Shown here one piece after another: positions 54,130 to 63,132 of a stretch of DNA of 64,000 nt (its first letter is position 1; every line of letters begins with the position of its first letter). The notes beneath the pieces are model-generated. The model was not told where the DNA came from. It saw only the letters and a list, made by a program, of their open reading frames with translations, and did not search any database. This DNA comes from an uncultured Lachnospiraceae bacterium (lineage in GTDB: Bacteria; Bacillota; Clostridia; Lachnospirales; Lachnospiraceae), in NCBI GenBank assembly GCA_951802115.1, contig CATOPL010000016.1, positions 16,523-80,522 on the forward strand, given 5' to 3'. Both the position numbers and the translations under genes were made by a program.

Positions 54130-54213
54130 ACAAGCAGCCACAGTGGTCACAAATCTGACCCCTATGGCTGTAAATGTGACCCCTGTGGTCACGGTTTTGA
54201 CACCTCCGTTTGT
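54130..54213. repeat. Degenerate 21-base tandem repeat, about four units
   Basis: Units at 54130-54150, 54151-54171, 54172-54192 and 54193-54213; the second and third share GACCCCT-TGG, and the first and third end in GTGGTCAC. Twenty-one is a multiple of three, so it could be a 7-residue peptide repeat, but no gene with a start and RBS covers it. It lies in the 372-base gap (53897-54268) between the AraC and LacI genes; the rest of the gap shows no gene. Confidence 0.6.
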
Positions 54214-54268
54214 CTGGTCTGTCCCCTTCTTATGGAAAAATATTTATGAAATAATAAGATACAGTCAT

Positions 54269-55294
54269 CTATTCCGTTGTTTCCCGCCTGATTAAAATAG
54301 GCGTTATCTTCTTGTGAATCAGTTCTGTTTGCGGTTGGGGGCGTCGTTTCTTTCTTTCATCCATTAGTGTTACCAATAACTCCATTGCCTCATATGCTAT
54401 TTTGTCAATTTGCTGTCCGACAGTGCTGATCGGAAGGATTGCCTGTGCTGCAATGGGGGAGTCGTCGAAACCAATAATACGATATTCATTTGATAGTGAC
54501 CCATATTCCCGAAAAATAATATTCAGTATACTGTTGGCATGGGTATCAGTTGACATGAATAATCCTTTTCTTTGGTTGGGGTATTTTCTATTCAAATACT
54601 CATATATTTCTGTCATAATTTTATGAATTTCCTGTGGGGAGTGCCCTAAATCCCTTAAAATCAACTCATGCTTGATGTCATTTTCTTTGCAGGTGTCTTC
54701 AAAACCCTGAATACGGCCATAGGCAGGGATGTCTTTTGAGAAATCAGAGTTGACATGTACTAAAACGTCGCAATCGCTTTTAGATAGCAGGCTGGTCGCC
54801 TGGACGGCTCCCATATAGTTATCTGTGTTTACACTGTTTATATATTGGTCTTCGCGTTCGATGGCGACGATTGGGAGATGATAGGAGGCAAGTTCGCTGG
54901 AGGGAATGGCATGGCTTAGAATGATCATGCCCTCAATCTTGTATGCAAGCAATTCCTGAATGTATTCCCGTTCTGTTTCTGCATTGCCCCTGCTCATAAA
55001 AACCAGGAATTTATATCCGAAGGTTTTGTAGGTATTTAAAATCTGGTTTAACATTTCAGCATAATAATGCAGGTAAAGGTTAGGGATGATAATGCCGACG
55101 AATTCACTTTTTCCGTTCGCCAGCACTTTGGCAAGTTTGTTTTTTTGATAGCCTAAATCAATGAGTGCCTGTGCGATTATATCCTGATTTTCTACGGTAA
55201 GGGAATCCGGGTTATTAAAATACCGCGATATTGTTGTTTTAGAAAAATGGGTGTATTTTGCTATATCGTCAAATGTTACTTTTTTTTTCTCCAT
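54269..55294 (-). CDS. LacI-family repressor of the sucrose/fructoside locus
   Basis: A 341-residue LacI/GalR regulator: N-terminal helix-turn-helix (VTFDDIAKYTHFSKTTISRYFNNP) and periplasmic-binding-protein-like sugar domain with VGIIIPNLY and IIGFDDSPIAAQAILPISTV. Start at 55294 with GGAGG five bases upstream. It is divergent from the GH32 operon, and palindromic AACCGGTT-type operators lie between, so it most likely represses this operon until sugar (or a sugar phosphate) binds. Confidence 0.9.
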   Translation of the reverse strand: MEKKKVTFDDIAKYTHFSKTTISRYFNNPDSLTVENQDIIAQALIDLGYQKNKLAKVLANGKSEFVGIIIPNLYLHYYAEMLNQILNTYKTFGYKFLVFMSRGNAETEREYIQELLAYKIEGMIILSHAIPSSELASYHLPIVAIEREDQYINSVNTDNYMGAVQATSLLSKSDCDVLVHVNSDFSKDIPAYGRIQGFEDTCKENDIKHELILRDLGHSPQEIHKIMTEIYEYLNRKYPNQRKGLFMSTDTHANSILNIIFREYGSLSNEYRIIGFDDSPIAAQAILPISTVGQQIDKIAYEAMELLVTLMDERKKRRPQPQTELIHKKITPILIRRETTE

Positions 55295-55387
55295 ATGAAC
55301 CTCCAAAATTGGGTATTACAGCAAGAACATTTCTCTCAATTATTTTTAGTATAGCAGTGTAAAACAGAAAAATCAATCCTAATTAAA

Positions 55388-55490
55388 AACTGGTTAAGTA
55401 ACCGGTTATATTTTTTTAGAAAACCTCTTGACATTGCGATAAATAGGTGGTACTGTAAATACATAAAGTAACCGGTTACTAAACCGGTTG
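55388..55490 (+). promoter_or_regulatory. Sucrose-operon promoter with AACCGGTT operators
   Basis: Palindromes built on AACCGGTT: TAACCGGTTA (55399-55408, preceded by AACTGGTT at 55388), AGTAACCGGTTACT (55467-55480, perfect) and AAACCGGTTG (55481-55490). The promoter TTGACA (55428-55433), 17 bases, TACTGT (55451-55456) lies between the first and the others. LacI-type binding on both sides would block or loop the promoter. Confidence 0.8.
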
Positions 55491-55539
55491 CAAAATCGAT
55501 TATCTTAAGGATGAAATTTACAGGGAAAGGATGGGAACT

Positions 55540-57030
55540 ATGGAGCAGGTGAAAAGCGGCCAGTTAGATCTGGCCCGGAAAATCGAAAGAAAAGGCATTT
55601 CGGAAATCCCTGCTGAAACCAGGCCGGTATATCATCTGTCATCACCAGTGGGCTGGATGAATGATCCAAATGGATTTTCCGTTTATCAGGAAGAATATCA
55701 TTTGTTTTTCCAGTATCATCCATTCAGCAAGGCGTGGGGACCGATGCACTGGGGGCATAGTAAGAGCAGGGACTTTATTCGATGGGAATATCTGCCAATA
55801 GCAATGGCGCCGGATAAAAGGTATGATAAGGGAGGATGCTACTCCGGAAGTGCGATAGAAGCCGAGGGTGAACATGTGCTGATGTATACAGGTGTAATGG
55901 ATCAGTATCTGGAAGATGGGACGCATGATTACTGCCAGGTGCAGTGTATGGCAAAGGGAGATGGACTGAATTATACCAAGTATGATGGAAACCCTGTCAT
56001 TGCTGGTGATGGTCTTCCGGAGGGAGGCAGCACGGAAAATTTTAGAGACCCTAAAATATGGAAAGAGGGGGAATATTATTATCTGGTAGTCGGTAACTGT
56101 AATGCAGATGGGGATGGGCAGGTTCTGCTGTATCGTTCCGGTAATTTGGAACAGTGGGAGTTTCTTACTGTGCTGGATCAGAGCAGGAGCAAGTATGGAA
56201 AGATGTGGGAATGCCCGGATTTTTTTCCGTTAGGAAACCGCCAGATTTTAATGGTTTCCCCGCAGGATATGCGGGCGGCAGGTTATGAGTTCCATAATGG
56301 AAATAATTCTGTATTTATATATGGACATTATGATAAGCTCACATACCAATTTGAAAGGGAGAAAGTCACGTCCGTAGATTATGGGCTGGATTTCTATGCC
56401 CCTCAGACCTTGCAGACAGCAGACGGCAGGCGGATTATGGTTGGATGGATGCAGTCATGGGATGCCAAGTTAGCGAATGATTTCTGTAATTGGACTGGAA
56501 TGATGACGCTGCCAAGAGAACTGGTTTTGAAGGAAGGAAAGATTTATCAAAGTCCTGTCCGGGAATTGGAGTTTTACCGTAAAAATAAAATTGAATATAT
56601 CGGAAAGAGGATATCTGAAACGACTGTACTGGAGGGAATCAGGGGCAGGGTAATTGATCTGCAGGTCGATATTACGGAATTTGGTTTTCATCATTTTGCC
56701 ATTCATTTTGCACACAATGAGGAATACGAAATGCTTCTCCAATACAATCATTTGAGAAAATGCCTGACCATTGACAGGACTCATTCCGGACTTGTGCGCG
56801 ATGTGGTATGCCGCAGGAAAATGACGGCGGAGCCATTTGTTTTGGAGACACAGGAGAAAGTATTGGGTCTGCGCCTGTTTTTGGACCGGTATTCGGTTGA
56901 AGTATTTCTAAATGGAGGGGAAAAGGTGATGTCTGCCATCTTTCATACTCCTATGGAGGCAGATGGGATCGTTTTTGATACAGATGGAACAGTCTGTATG
57001 AATGTTGTTAAATATGATATCTGTATTTAA
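55540..57030 (+). CDS. GH32 beta-fructofuranosidase / sucrose-6-phosphate hydrolase
   Basis: A 496-residue GH32 enzyme. Catalytic motifs: WMNDPNG (nucleophile Asp), FRDPK (transition-state Asp) and WECPDFF (acid/base Glu). Beta-propeller plus C-terminal beta-sandwich, normal length. It cleaves terminal fructose from sucrose, sucrose-6-phosphate or fructans; co-location with a PTS makes the phosphorylated form likely. No signal peptide, so intracellular. Two in-frame starts, 55531 and 55540; AAAGG sits next to 55531, so 55540 with 9-base spacing is preferred. First gene of the sucrose operon. Confidence 0.9.
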   Translation: MEQVKSGQLDLARKIERKGISEIPAETRPVYHLSSPVGWMNDPNGFSVYQEEYHLFFQYHPFSKAWGPMHWGHSKSRDFIRWEYLPIAMAPDKRYDKGGCYSGSAIEAEGEHVLMYTGVMDQYLEDGTHDYCQVQCMAKGDGLNYTKYDGNPVIAGDGLPEGGSTENFRDPKIWKEGEYYYLVVGNCNADGDGQVLLYRSGNLEQWEFLTVLDQSRSKYGKMWECPDFFPLGNRQILMVSPQDMRAAGYEFHNGNNSVFIYGHYDKLTYQFEREKVTSVDYGLDFYAPQTLQTADGRRIMVGWMQSWDAKLANDFCNWTGMMTLPRELVLKEGKIYQSPVRELEFYRKNKIEYIGKRISETTVLEGIRGRVIDLQVDITEFGFHHFAIHFAHNEEYEMLLQYNHLRKCLTIDRTHSGLVRDVVCRRKMTAEPFVLETQEKVLGLRLFLDRYSVEVFLNGGEKVMSAIFHTPMEADGIVFDTDGTVCMNVVKYDICI

Positions 57031-57069
57031 AAGGGAGTGGAAAATCTACCATGAAGAAAGGAGAGAGCT

Positions 57070-57903
57070 ATGGAAATACAGTATTTGGGTACTGCCGCAG
57101 CGGAAGGGTTGCCGGCCCTGTTCTGCGACTGCGGAGTCTGCAAAAATGCAAGAGACACCGGCGGAAAGGAGGTGCGTACCAGAACGCAGTCAGTCGTGGA
57201 TGGAACAATCCTCATTGATTTTCCGCCGGACACATATACACATGCCCTCAGTTATTCGTTGAAGCTGGGGCAGATTCAGCATCTGCTGATAACCCATTCC
57301 CATATGGATCATTTTTTTCCTGTTGAGCTGATTCACAGGCATGAACACTTTGGGCATAATGCAAAAGGGATGTTACATGTATATGGCAATGCGGCAGTGG
57401 AAAAGGCGTTTTATGATGCTGTGCTGATCGACCGATTTAAGGTGCATCCTTTGGATGATGCGGTCCGATTCATCAGGCTGGAGCCGTTTGCTGATTTTAT
57501 GGCGGATGGTTATCATATTATCCCTGTTCCCGCAGACCATGACAAGAGGGAAACCTGCCTGATCTATATCATCGAAAAGGATGGGAAGTGCCTCTTATAT
57601 GGCCATGATACAGGCATGAATCTAAGCGATGAGGCATGGGAGTGCATCTTCGGCCATAAATATGACCTGATATCCTTAGATGCCACTATGGGGAGGAAGC
57701 AGATTGGTGGATACCATATGGGGTTGCCAGATGATATTGCATTTGCGGAAATACTTAAGGAGCGTGGATGTATCCATAAAGATACGGTAAAAGTAATCAG
57801 CCATTTTTCACATAATGGTGAAATGACGCATCAGCAGTTGGAAGAGTTCGCAATGGGGCATGGGATGGTTGCGGCCTATGATGGAATGAAAGTGTTATTT
57901 TAA
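57070..57903 (+). CDS. Metallo-beta-lactamase-fold hydrolase, PhnP-like
   Basis: A 277-residue MBL-fold hydrolase. Dimetal site: THSHMDHF (about residues 75-82), a DHDKRET region, HDTG, and SHFSHNG at the end. An N-terminal CDCGVC motif (about residues 18-23) resembles PhnP-type cyclic phosphodiesterases. The true substrate is unknown. It is within the sucrose operon, 39 bases after the GH32 gene and 85 bases before the PTS gene, an unusual position that suggests a phosphorylated sugar by-product as substrate (inference). RBS GAAAGGAGAGAG precedes ATG 57070. Confidence 0.8.
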   Translation: MEIQYLGTAAAEGLPALFCDCGVCKNARDTGGKEVRTRTQSVVDGTILIDFPPDTYTHALSYSLKLGQIQHLLITHSHMDHFFPVELIHRHEHFGHNAKGMLHVYGNAAVEKAFYDAVLIDRFKVHPLDDAVRFIRLEPFADFMADGYHIIPVPADHDKRETCLIYIIEKDGKCLLYGHDTGMNLSDEAWECIFGHKYDLISLDATMGRKQIGGYHMGLPDDIAFAEILKERGCIHKDTVKVISHFSHNGEMTHQQLEEFAMGHGMVAAYDGMKVLF

Positions 57904-57987
57904 AACGTGCTGCCCGGGTTGCAGGCTAAAGCAGCACGGAATAGTACAAAAAACAGTGCTGTACATGGCACGGAAAGAGAGGAAGAT

Positions 57988-59898
57988 ATGGATTATAGGA
58001 AAGTCGCAGAACAAATCTATGAAAAAGTGGGAAAAAAAGAAAATCTGGTTTCCGCAGCGCATTGTGCGACGCGCCTGCGTCTCGTAATTGCAGACAATAA
58101 TAAGTGTGATAGCAAGGCAGTAGAAGAAATTGAGGGTGTAAAAGGCGTATTTTTTGCATCGGGACAGCTTCAGATTATTCTTGGCACAGGTACGGTAAAT
58201 AAAGTATATGATGAATTCCTCCAGGTCTCCGGGTTGTCTGCCGCTACAAAGGCAGAAGTAAAGCAGGCGGCGGCCGCACAGCAGAATGTTTTCAAGCGGG
58301 CGATCAAGACGCTGGGGGATATTTTTGTTCCTATTATCCCGGCAATCGTTGCCAGCGGTTTCCTGATGGGTATCATGGAAGCATTAAATTTCATGGTGAA
58401 TAATGGGTTTGTGGCATTGGATACCAGCAGTTCTATCTTCGTGTTTGCGAATCTGTTCAGCAATGTGGCTTATGTGTTCCTGCCGATTTTAATTGCATAC
58501 AGTGCAGCGAAGGCATTTGGGGGCAATCCTTATCTGGGTGCAGTCATTGGTATGTTGATGATCCATCCAAACCTGCAGAATGCCTGGACGGTTGCAACAG
58601 AAGGTGTGCAGGTAAAACAGAGTGTGTGGTTCGGGCTGTATGAAATTGACTTAATCGGTTATCAGGGGCATGTGATCCCGGTCATCATTGCTGTGTGGGT
58701 AATGTGTTTTATCGAAAAGAAACTGCATAAGATTGTGCCGGAAATGTTTGATTTATTCGTGACGCCTCTGGTGAGTGTGTTTGTGACAGGTTATTTGACG
58801 TATTCCGTGATCGGCCCTCTGTTTGTTGTGGTGGAAAATGGAATTATTGACGGGATACAATGGCTGATTGCGCTGCCGTTGGGAATCGGTAGCTTTATTA
58901 TGGGCGCGTTCTATGCGCCGACGGTTGTTGCGGGAATCCATCATATGTATACGATTATAGATGTCGGTCAGCTGGCAAAATACGGGGTTACATACTGGCT
59001 GCCTCTGGCATCCGCCGCAAATCTGGCACAGGGTGCGGCGACACTTGCTGTTGCCGTAAAGACCAAAAATGCAAGGACAAAATCCATGGCGCTTCCTTCC
59101 GCATTCAGCGCGTTTATGGGGATTACGGAACCGGCAATTTTCGGTGTAAACATGCGCTATTTTAAACCATTTGTCTGTGGCTGTATCGGCGGTGCATGCG
59201 GAGCCCTTTTTGCCTCCATTACACAGCTTGGCGCAAGCGGAACGGGTGTAACGGGTTTGTTTGGTATCTTGCTCTGCCTGAATATGCCGGTTCAGTATAT
59301 TTTGATGATGACAATTTCTATCGGCGTTTCATTTGCACTGACATGGATGTTCGGATACAAGGACGAAGAGGCGCAGGCTTCAAGTGCATCGGAAAATTCA
59401 GTTGAGGGAGAATATCCGGTAATAGAAGAAACAGCGCAGGAAAATGTGGAAAAAGTGATTTTTGCCCCAATTCAGGGGAATGTGATTCCGAGAGAAAATA
59501 TTCCGGATGAAACCTTCGCGTCCGGTGTTTTAGGGGATGGCGTTGGCATTGAGCCGGAAACAGGGGAAGTTGTAGCGCCTTTTGATGGGGAAATATCTTC
59601 TGTTACAGAGACACGACATGCTATCGGGATTACCGGACCAGGCGGAATGGAGCTGTTGATTCATGTGGGGGTAGACACTGTAAAGATGAACGGCGATGGG
59701 TTTACAGTTCTGGTATCCGAGGGAGATAAGGTCAAGGCAGGACAGAAGCTTATGACATTTGATATTTCCAAAATTAAAGCTGCCGGGTACAGTACGACAT
59801 CCGCTGTACTTCTGACAAACAGCGATGACTACCAGTCCTGTAATGTAGTAAAGACAGGCAAGTCAAAACATATGGAGAAGATCATTACGGTTGAGTAA
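57988..59898 (+). CDS. PTS sugar transporter, fused IIBCA (sucrose/beta-glucoside family)
   Basis: A 636-residue phosphotransferase transporter. IIB (residues ~1-85) carries Cys26 in AAHCATRLRL; IIC (about 105-470) has about ten membrane helices; IIA (about 485-636) carries the phosphorylated His559 in LLIHVGVDTVKM and His544 in TRHAIG. It transports and phosphorylates a sugar at the membrane. Gene neighbours point to sucrose or a related fructoside. Start chosen at ATG 57988 (GAGAGGAAG upstream); an earlier in-frame start at 57907 would add an unlikely tail. Confidence 0.92.
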   Translation: MDYRKVAEQIYEKVGKKENLVSAAHCATRLRLVIADNNKCDSKAVEEIEGVKGVFFASGQLQIILGTGTVNKVYDEFLQVSGLSAATKAEVKQAAAAQQNVFKRAIKTLGDIFVPIIPAIVASGFLMGIMEALNFMVNNGFVALDTSSSIFVFANLFSNVAYVFLPILIAYSAAKAFGGNPYLGAVIGMLMIHPNLQNAWTVATEGVQVKQSVWFGLYEIDLIGYQGHVIPVIIAVWVMCFIEKKLHKIVPEMFDLFVTPLVSVFVTGYLTYSVIGPLFVVVENGIIDGIQWLIALPLGIGSFIMGAFYAPTVVAGIHHMYTIIDVGQLAKYGVTYWLPLASAANLAQGAATLAVAVKTKNARTKSMALPSAFSAFMGITEPAIFGVNMRYFKPFVCGCIGGACGALFASITQLGASGTGVTGLFGILLCLNMPVQYILMMTISIGVSFALTWMFGYKDEEAQASSASENSVEGEYPVIEETAQENVEKVIFAPIQGNVIPRENIPDETFASGVLGDGVGIEPETGEVVAPFDGEISSVTETRHAIGITGPGGMELLIHVGVDTVKMNGDGFTVLVSEGDKVKAGQKLMTFDISKIKAAGYSTTSAVLLTNSDDYQSCNVVKTGKSKHMEKIITVE

Positions 59899-59990
59899 TG
59901 AGGAGAGACAGCCTACATAATTGGCTGGCAGGATAAGCTGCCGATGGATTTCTATGCAAAATAAGATATATGTAAAAGGAAAAGAAGAAC

Positions 59991-60248
59991 ATGAAAAATT
60001 TTAACTATGTAATTAAAGATGAGGTGGGGATTCATGCAAGGCCGGCGGGGATTCTGGTGAAAGAGGCAAAGAAATACCAGAGCAAGATTGTCATTGTCAA
60101 AGACGGGAAAAAAGCAGAAGCAACAAAACTGATGGCGTTGATGGGGCTTGGCGTCAAATGCGGCGATGAGGTCACAGTAGAGGTTTCTGGAGAGGATGAA
60201 GACACTGCGAGCCAGGAGATTAAGGCATTCTTTGAAAACAATCTGTAA
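59991..60248 (+). CDS. HPr-like phosphocarrier with Lys at the Ser46 position
   Basis: An 85-residue HPr. His15 in GIHARPAG, phosphorylated by Enzyme I, is intact. The regulatory serine of Gram-positive HPr (Ser46 in KSIMGVM) is replaced: residues 45-49 read T-K46-L-M-A. So it can probably pass phosphate to the PTS but not be modified by HPr kinase, and thus not drive CcpA repression. It ends the sucrose operon, 93 bases after the transporter gene, as a dedicated phosphocarrier. Start at ATG 59991 after AAAGGAAAAG. Confidence 0.85.
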   Translation: MKNFNYVIKDEVGIHARPAGILVKEAKKYQSKIVIVKDGKKAEATKLMALMGLGVKCGDEVTVEVSGEDEDTASQEIKAFFENNL

Positions 60249-60440
60249 TCAGCTTGTGCCTGGCCGGAAGCCATACTTGCATTTTCCCGATCTTTTGTGT
60301 TTATGCTGGTTATGATGATGATACTGCCTGTGATCCTGGGGGTGAACGGCATCTGGCTGGGAACACCTGCAGCAAAGCTTCTGGCATTTGCGCTGTCCGT
60401 CTGCATCTATTTGAAATACAGAAAGGCTTATGGTTATTAA
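60249..60440 (+). pseudogene. C-terminal remnant of a MATE-family transporter
   Basis: Directly after the HPr stop, in the same reading frame, bases 60249-60440 encode a 63-residue sequence with two hydrophobic segments, including VILGVNGIWLGTPAAKLL, and a final YLKYRKAYGY. This matches the C-terminal end of MATE efflux transporters as I recall them. There is no start of its own, since the frame is closed by the HPr stop at 60246-60248, so it is a broken end of a gene. A rearrangement appears to have joined the sucrose operon to it. Confidence 0.65.
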
Positions 60441-60446
60441 AAACAG

Positions 60447-60484
60447 CCACCCTGACGATTAAAAAATGTAAATCGGCAGGGTGG
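60447..60484. terminator. Hairpin after the MATE remnant
   Basis: CCACCCTG-CGATT (60447-60460) pairs with AATCG-CAGGGTGG (60471-60484). Few T follow (TTTGCTG), so termination is possible but weak. Confidence 0.5.
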
Positions 60485-60508
60485 TTTGCTGTATCTATTT
60501 CAAGTTGA

Positions 60509-61127
60509 ATTCATATTAATATTTGGGATATGCAATGTAACATTTATCACAAATTTATCAGAACTACTCCGGTGGACTGTTCCTCACACACAGCGCCCCA
60601 TACCTCGCGTATGCCAAATTAATGTTACAAACTTTTTCGTTTTTTTGAATGAAATCTCCGGAAACCTGCATAACTTCGTGAGAAGTATGGTATGTTAGTG
60701 CCAAGCCTATGCAAAACTAACGGAGAATTAGTGTCAGGTTGTTTACGAGTTTTCTTTCTCGCTCTCACTAATCACAAATAATAACTTATTAAAATAGCTC
60801 TGTTATAGTTTATCCTGAATAATTCTATATATTGAGATAAATACAGCGCCTAGATTTTATTGTACTTCACAACTGACGGTTATTCAATGTGTTTTCCAGA
60901 AACATTTATCTTTCTTAAAATCTGAATTCTTTGAATTAACTCTCTGATCTGAAATATTTTTAAAACACGTTTTTGCAGAAACCGTGCATTCCTTTGTCCA
61001 CTGAAAGTATGTTTTCCAGAGAAAATCTTTTGTTTTCGTGTTCTTAAGAAATGTCAGCTATATAAAATGTTCAAATATGAGACTATATGTTTCCTGCAGC
61101 CGGAGCAGATGAAACAGTAAAAAATCC
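60509..61127. other. AT-rich non-coding stretch
   Basis: About 620 bases with no convincing gene. It contains the inverted pair GTAACATT near 60537 and AATGTTAC near 60612, and a TGTTTTCCAGA repeat near 60889 and 61011. G+C is clearly lower than in the flanking genes. I see no promoter that I would commit to. Confidence 0.5.
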
Positions 61128-61241
61128 ATGACACTGCAACAGAGAATATATAAAATCAGATACTACAGAGAAGAAACAGATCGTACCAACATATTCTATA
61201 GAGAAAAAGAGAAATTCCAACATGAAAGGCCGTTTTTATAT

Positions 61242-62933
61242 ATGAATGACCAGAAAATTGAAAATCAGCTGAACCTGGCTCTGGAAGCCACAGAGGAAGA
61301 GCGAGAGAAATCGGTTGTACTGAATACCGGATACAATAAGGAGGAACGGACATGGGAACTGATCGTAAAATACACGGGGGATCTGCAAAGGATTGCTTTC
61401 GAAGATATCCAGGTGACAAAACTTCTGAATGAATATGCAATTCTGGTAGTGCCGGAATCCCTGATCGGATGGCTGGCCAATATTCCGGAAATCGAATATA
61501 TCGAGAAACCAAAACGACTTTATTTTGCAAGGCTGGAAGGAAAACGGGCTTCCTGCATGACACCGGTGCAGCGTCCGCCCCTGTCTCTGACCGGAAAAGG
61601 AGTGCTGGTGGCAGTGCTGGATTCCGGTGCGGATTATCGTCATCCGGAATTTCGGAATCTGGATGGAAGTTCCAGAATTCGTGCACTGTGGGACCAGACA
61701 GGTACAGGAGCGCCTCCGGAAGGATATCATGTGGGCACAGAATACACACAGGAACAGTTAAATGAAGCGTTGATGCAGGAAAAAACACCTCCTGTCAGTC
61801 AGGATGTGAGCGGACATGGTACTGGTGTTCTGGCCATTGCCGCCGGAAATAACGGGGTGGCTTTTGAAAGCGAGCTGATTGTGGTAAAACTTGGAATTCC
61901 CAGAACGGACAGCTTTCCACGAACGACAGAACTGATGATGGGAATTAATTATGTGATTGAGAAAGCGCTGCAATACCGGATGCCGGTGGCCATCAATATC
62001 AGCTTTGGCAATACCTATGGATCCCATACAGGAAAAAGTCTTCTGGAAACTTATATGGATGATATCAGTAATCTTTGGAAATCCGTGTTCTGCGTGGGAA
62101 GCGGAAACGAGGGTGCTTCAGCCGGTCATGCAGGAGGAAGGCTCACGACCGGAGAGATTCAGAATGTAGAATTTTCAGTAGGAAACTACGAGCATACGCT
62201 GAGTCTGCAGATCTGGAAAAATTATGTGGATACCTTTGATATTTTTCTGATCCATCCAAATGGGACTGTTTTGGGTCCTTTTTACGAACGTCCGGCTACT
62301 CAGAGATATCGGGCTGGGAAAACGGAACTTCTGGTCTACTATGGAGAACCCAGTCCGTACAGTATAGAACAGGAAATCTATGTGGATTTTCTTCCTCAAG
62401 AAACTTATATCGATTCCGGTGTCTGGAACATTCGGCTGGTGCCGGGAAAAATCGTGGACGGCAGTTATCAAATCTGGTTTCCCAGCAGTGCCGCCACAGG
62501 AAATGCTACCAGGTTTCTGCGTCCCAGAGAAAGTGATACGCTGACAATTCCTTCTACTGCTGCCAATGTGATTACGGTAGGTGCATACAATGCGGCAACG
62601 GACGCCTACGCAGATTTCTCCGGACGGGGAACTGAAAGAAACGGGTTACAAAAGCCTTCACTTGTGGCGCCGGGAGTCAACATTGAGACTGCGGCACCAG
62701 ACGGCAGATATGTGAGTCAGACCGGGACCTCTTTTGCCACGCCCTTCGTAACCGGTGCGGCAGCACTGCTTATGCAATATGGAATTGTGAATGGAGAGGA
62801 TCCGTTTTTGTATGGGGAGAAGGTGAAGGCGTATCTGCAGAGGGGTGCGCGGGCACTGCCGGGGATCATGGAGTATCCGAATAATCAGGTGGGGTATGGG
62901 TCGATTTGTGTCGAAAATAGTCTACCGAAGTAG
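61242..62933 (+). CDS. S8 family subtilisin-like protease
   Basis: A 563-residue S8 protease with the complete catalytic triad: Asp127 (AVLDSGADYRHPEF), His192 (SGHGTGVLAI) and Ser497 (GTSFATPFVTGAAALL). A large insertion between His and Ser (about residues 230-430) makes it resemble the Csp proteases of clostridial germination, but I would not name it as one. The N-terminal ~100 residues look like a pro-region (VVLNTGYNKEERTWELIVKY). Start chosen at 61242, where homologs as I recall begin (NDQKIENQLNLAL); 61128 also opens the frame, but both have weak ribosome sites. No obvious signal peptide; intracellular or mother-cell use is possible. Confidence 0.8.
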   Translation: MNDQKIENQLNLALEATEEEREKSVVLNTGYNKEERTWELIVKYTGDLQRIAFEDIQVTKLLNEYAILVVPESLIGWLANIPEIEYIEKPKRLYFARLEGKRASCMTPVQRPPLSLTGKGVLVAVLDSGADYRHPEFRNLDGSSRIRALWDQTGTGAPPEGYHVGTEYTQEQLNEALMQEKTPPVSQDVSGHGTGVLAIAAGNNGVAFESELIVVKLGIPRTDSFPRTTELMMGINYVIEKALQYRMPVAINISFGNTYGSHTGKSLLETYMDDISNLWKSVFCVGSGNEGASAGHAGGRLTTGEIQNVEFSVGNYEHTLSLQIWKNYVDTFDIFLIHPNGTVLGPFYERPATQRYRAGKTELLVYYGEPSPYSIEQEIYVDFLPQETYIDSGVWNIRLVPGKIVDGSYQIWFPSSAATGNATRFLRPRESDTLTIPSTAANVITVGAYNAATDAYADFSGRGTERNGLQKPSLVAPGVNIETAAPDGRYVSQTGTSFATPFVTGAAALLMQYGIVNGEDPFLYGEKVKAYLQRGARALPGIMEYPNNQVGYGSICVENSLPK

Positions 62934-63132
62934 AAATGAGGGGATTTTGGGATAATAAGCACTTTATTTTGTGGTACATTGTGTCGAATGAAGTACTAAT
63001 TATGTGTTAGTTCAGGATAAATCGAATGAAATAAACATATGAGATATGAAAAATTCAAATTGTATTTCAAATATAGTTGTGTATACAGTATGATAATGAT
63101 ATGATGTAAATAAGAAATACGGAGGATTGTAT

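Noticed and set aside
53926..54249. 107-residue frame on the plus strand in the AraC-LacI gap
   Set aside because: No ribosome site, mixed composition and coverage by the 21-base repeat; not supported as a gene.
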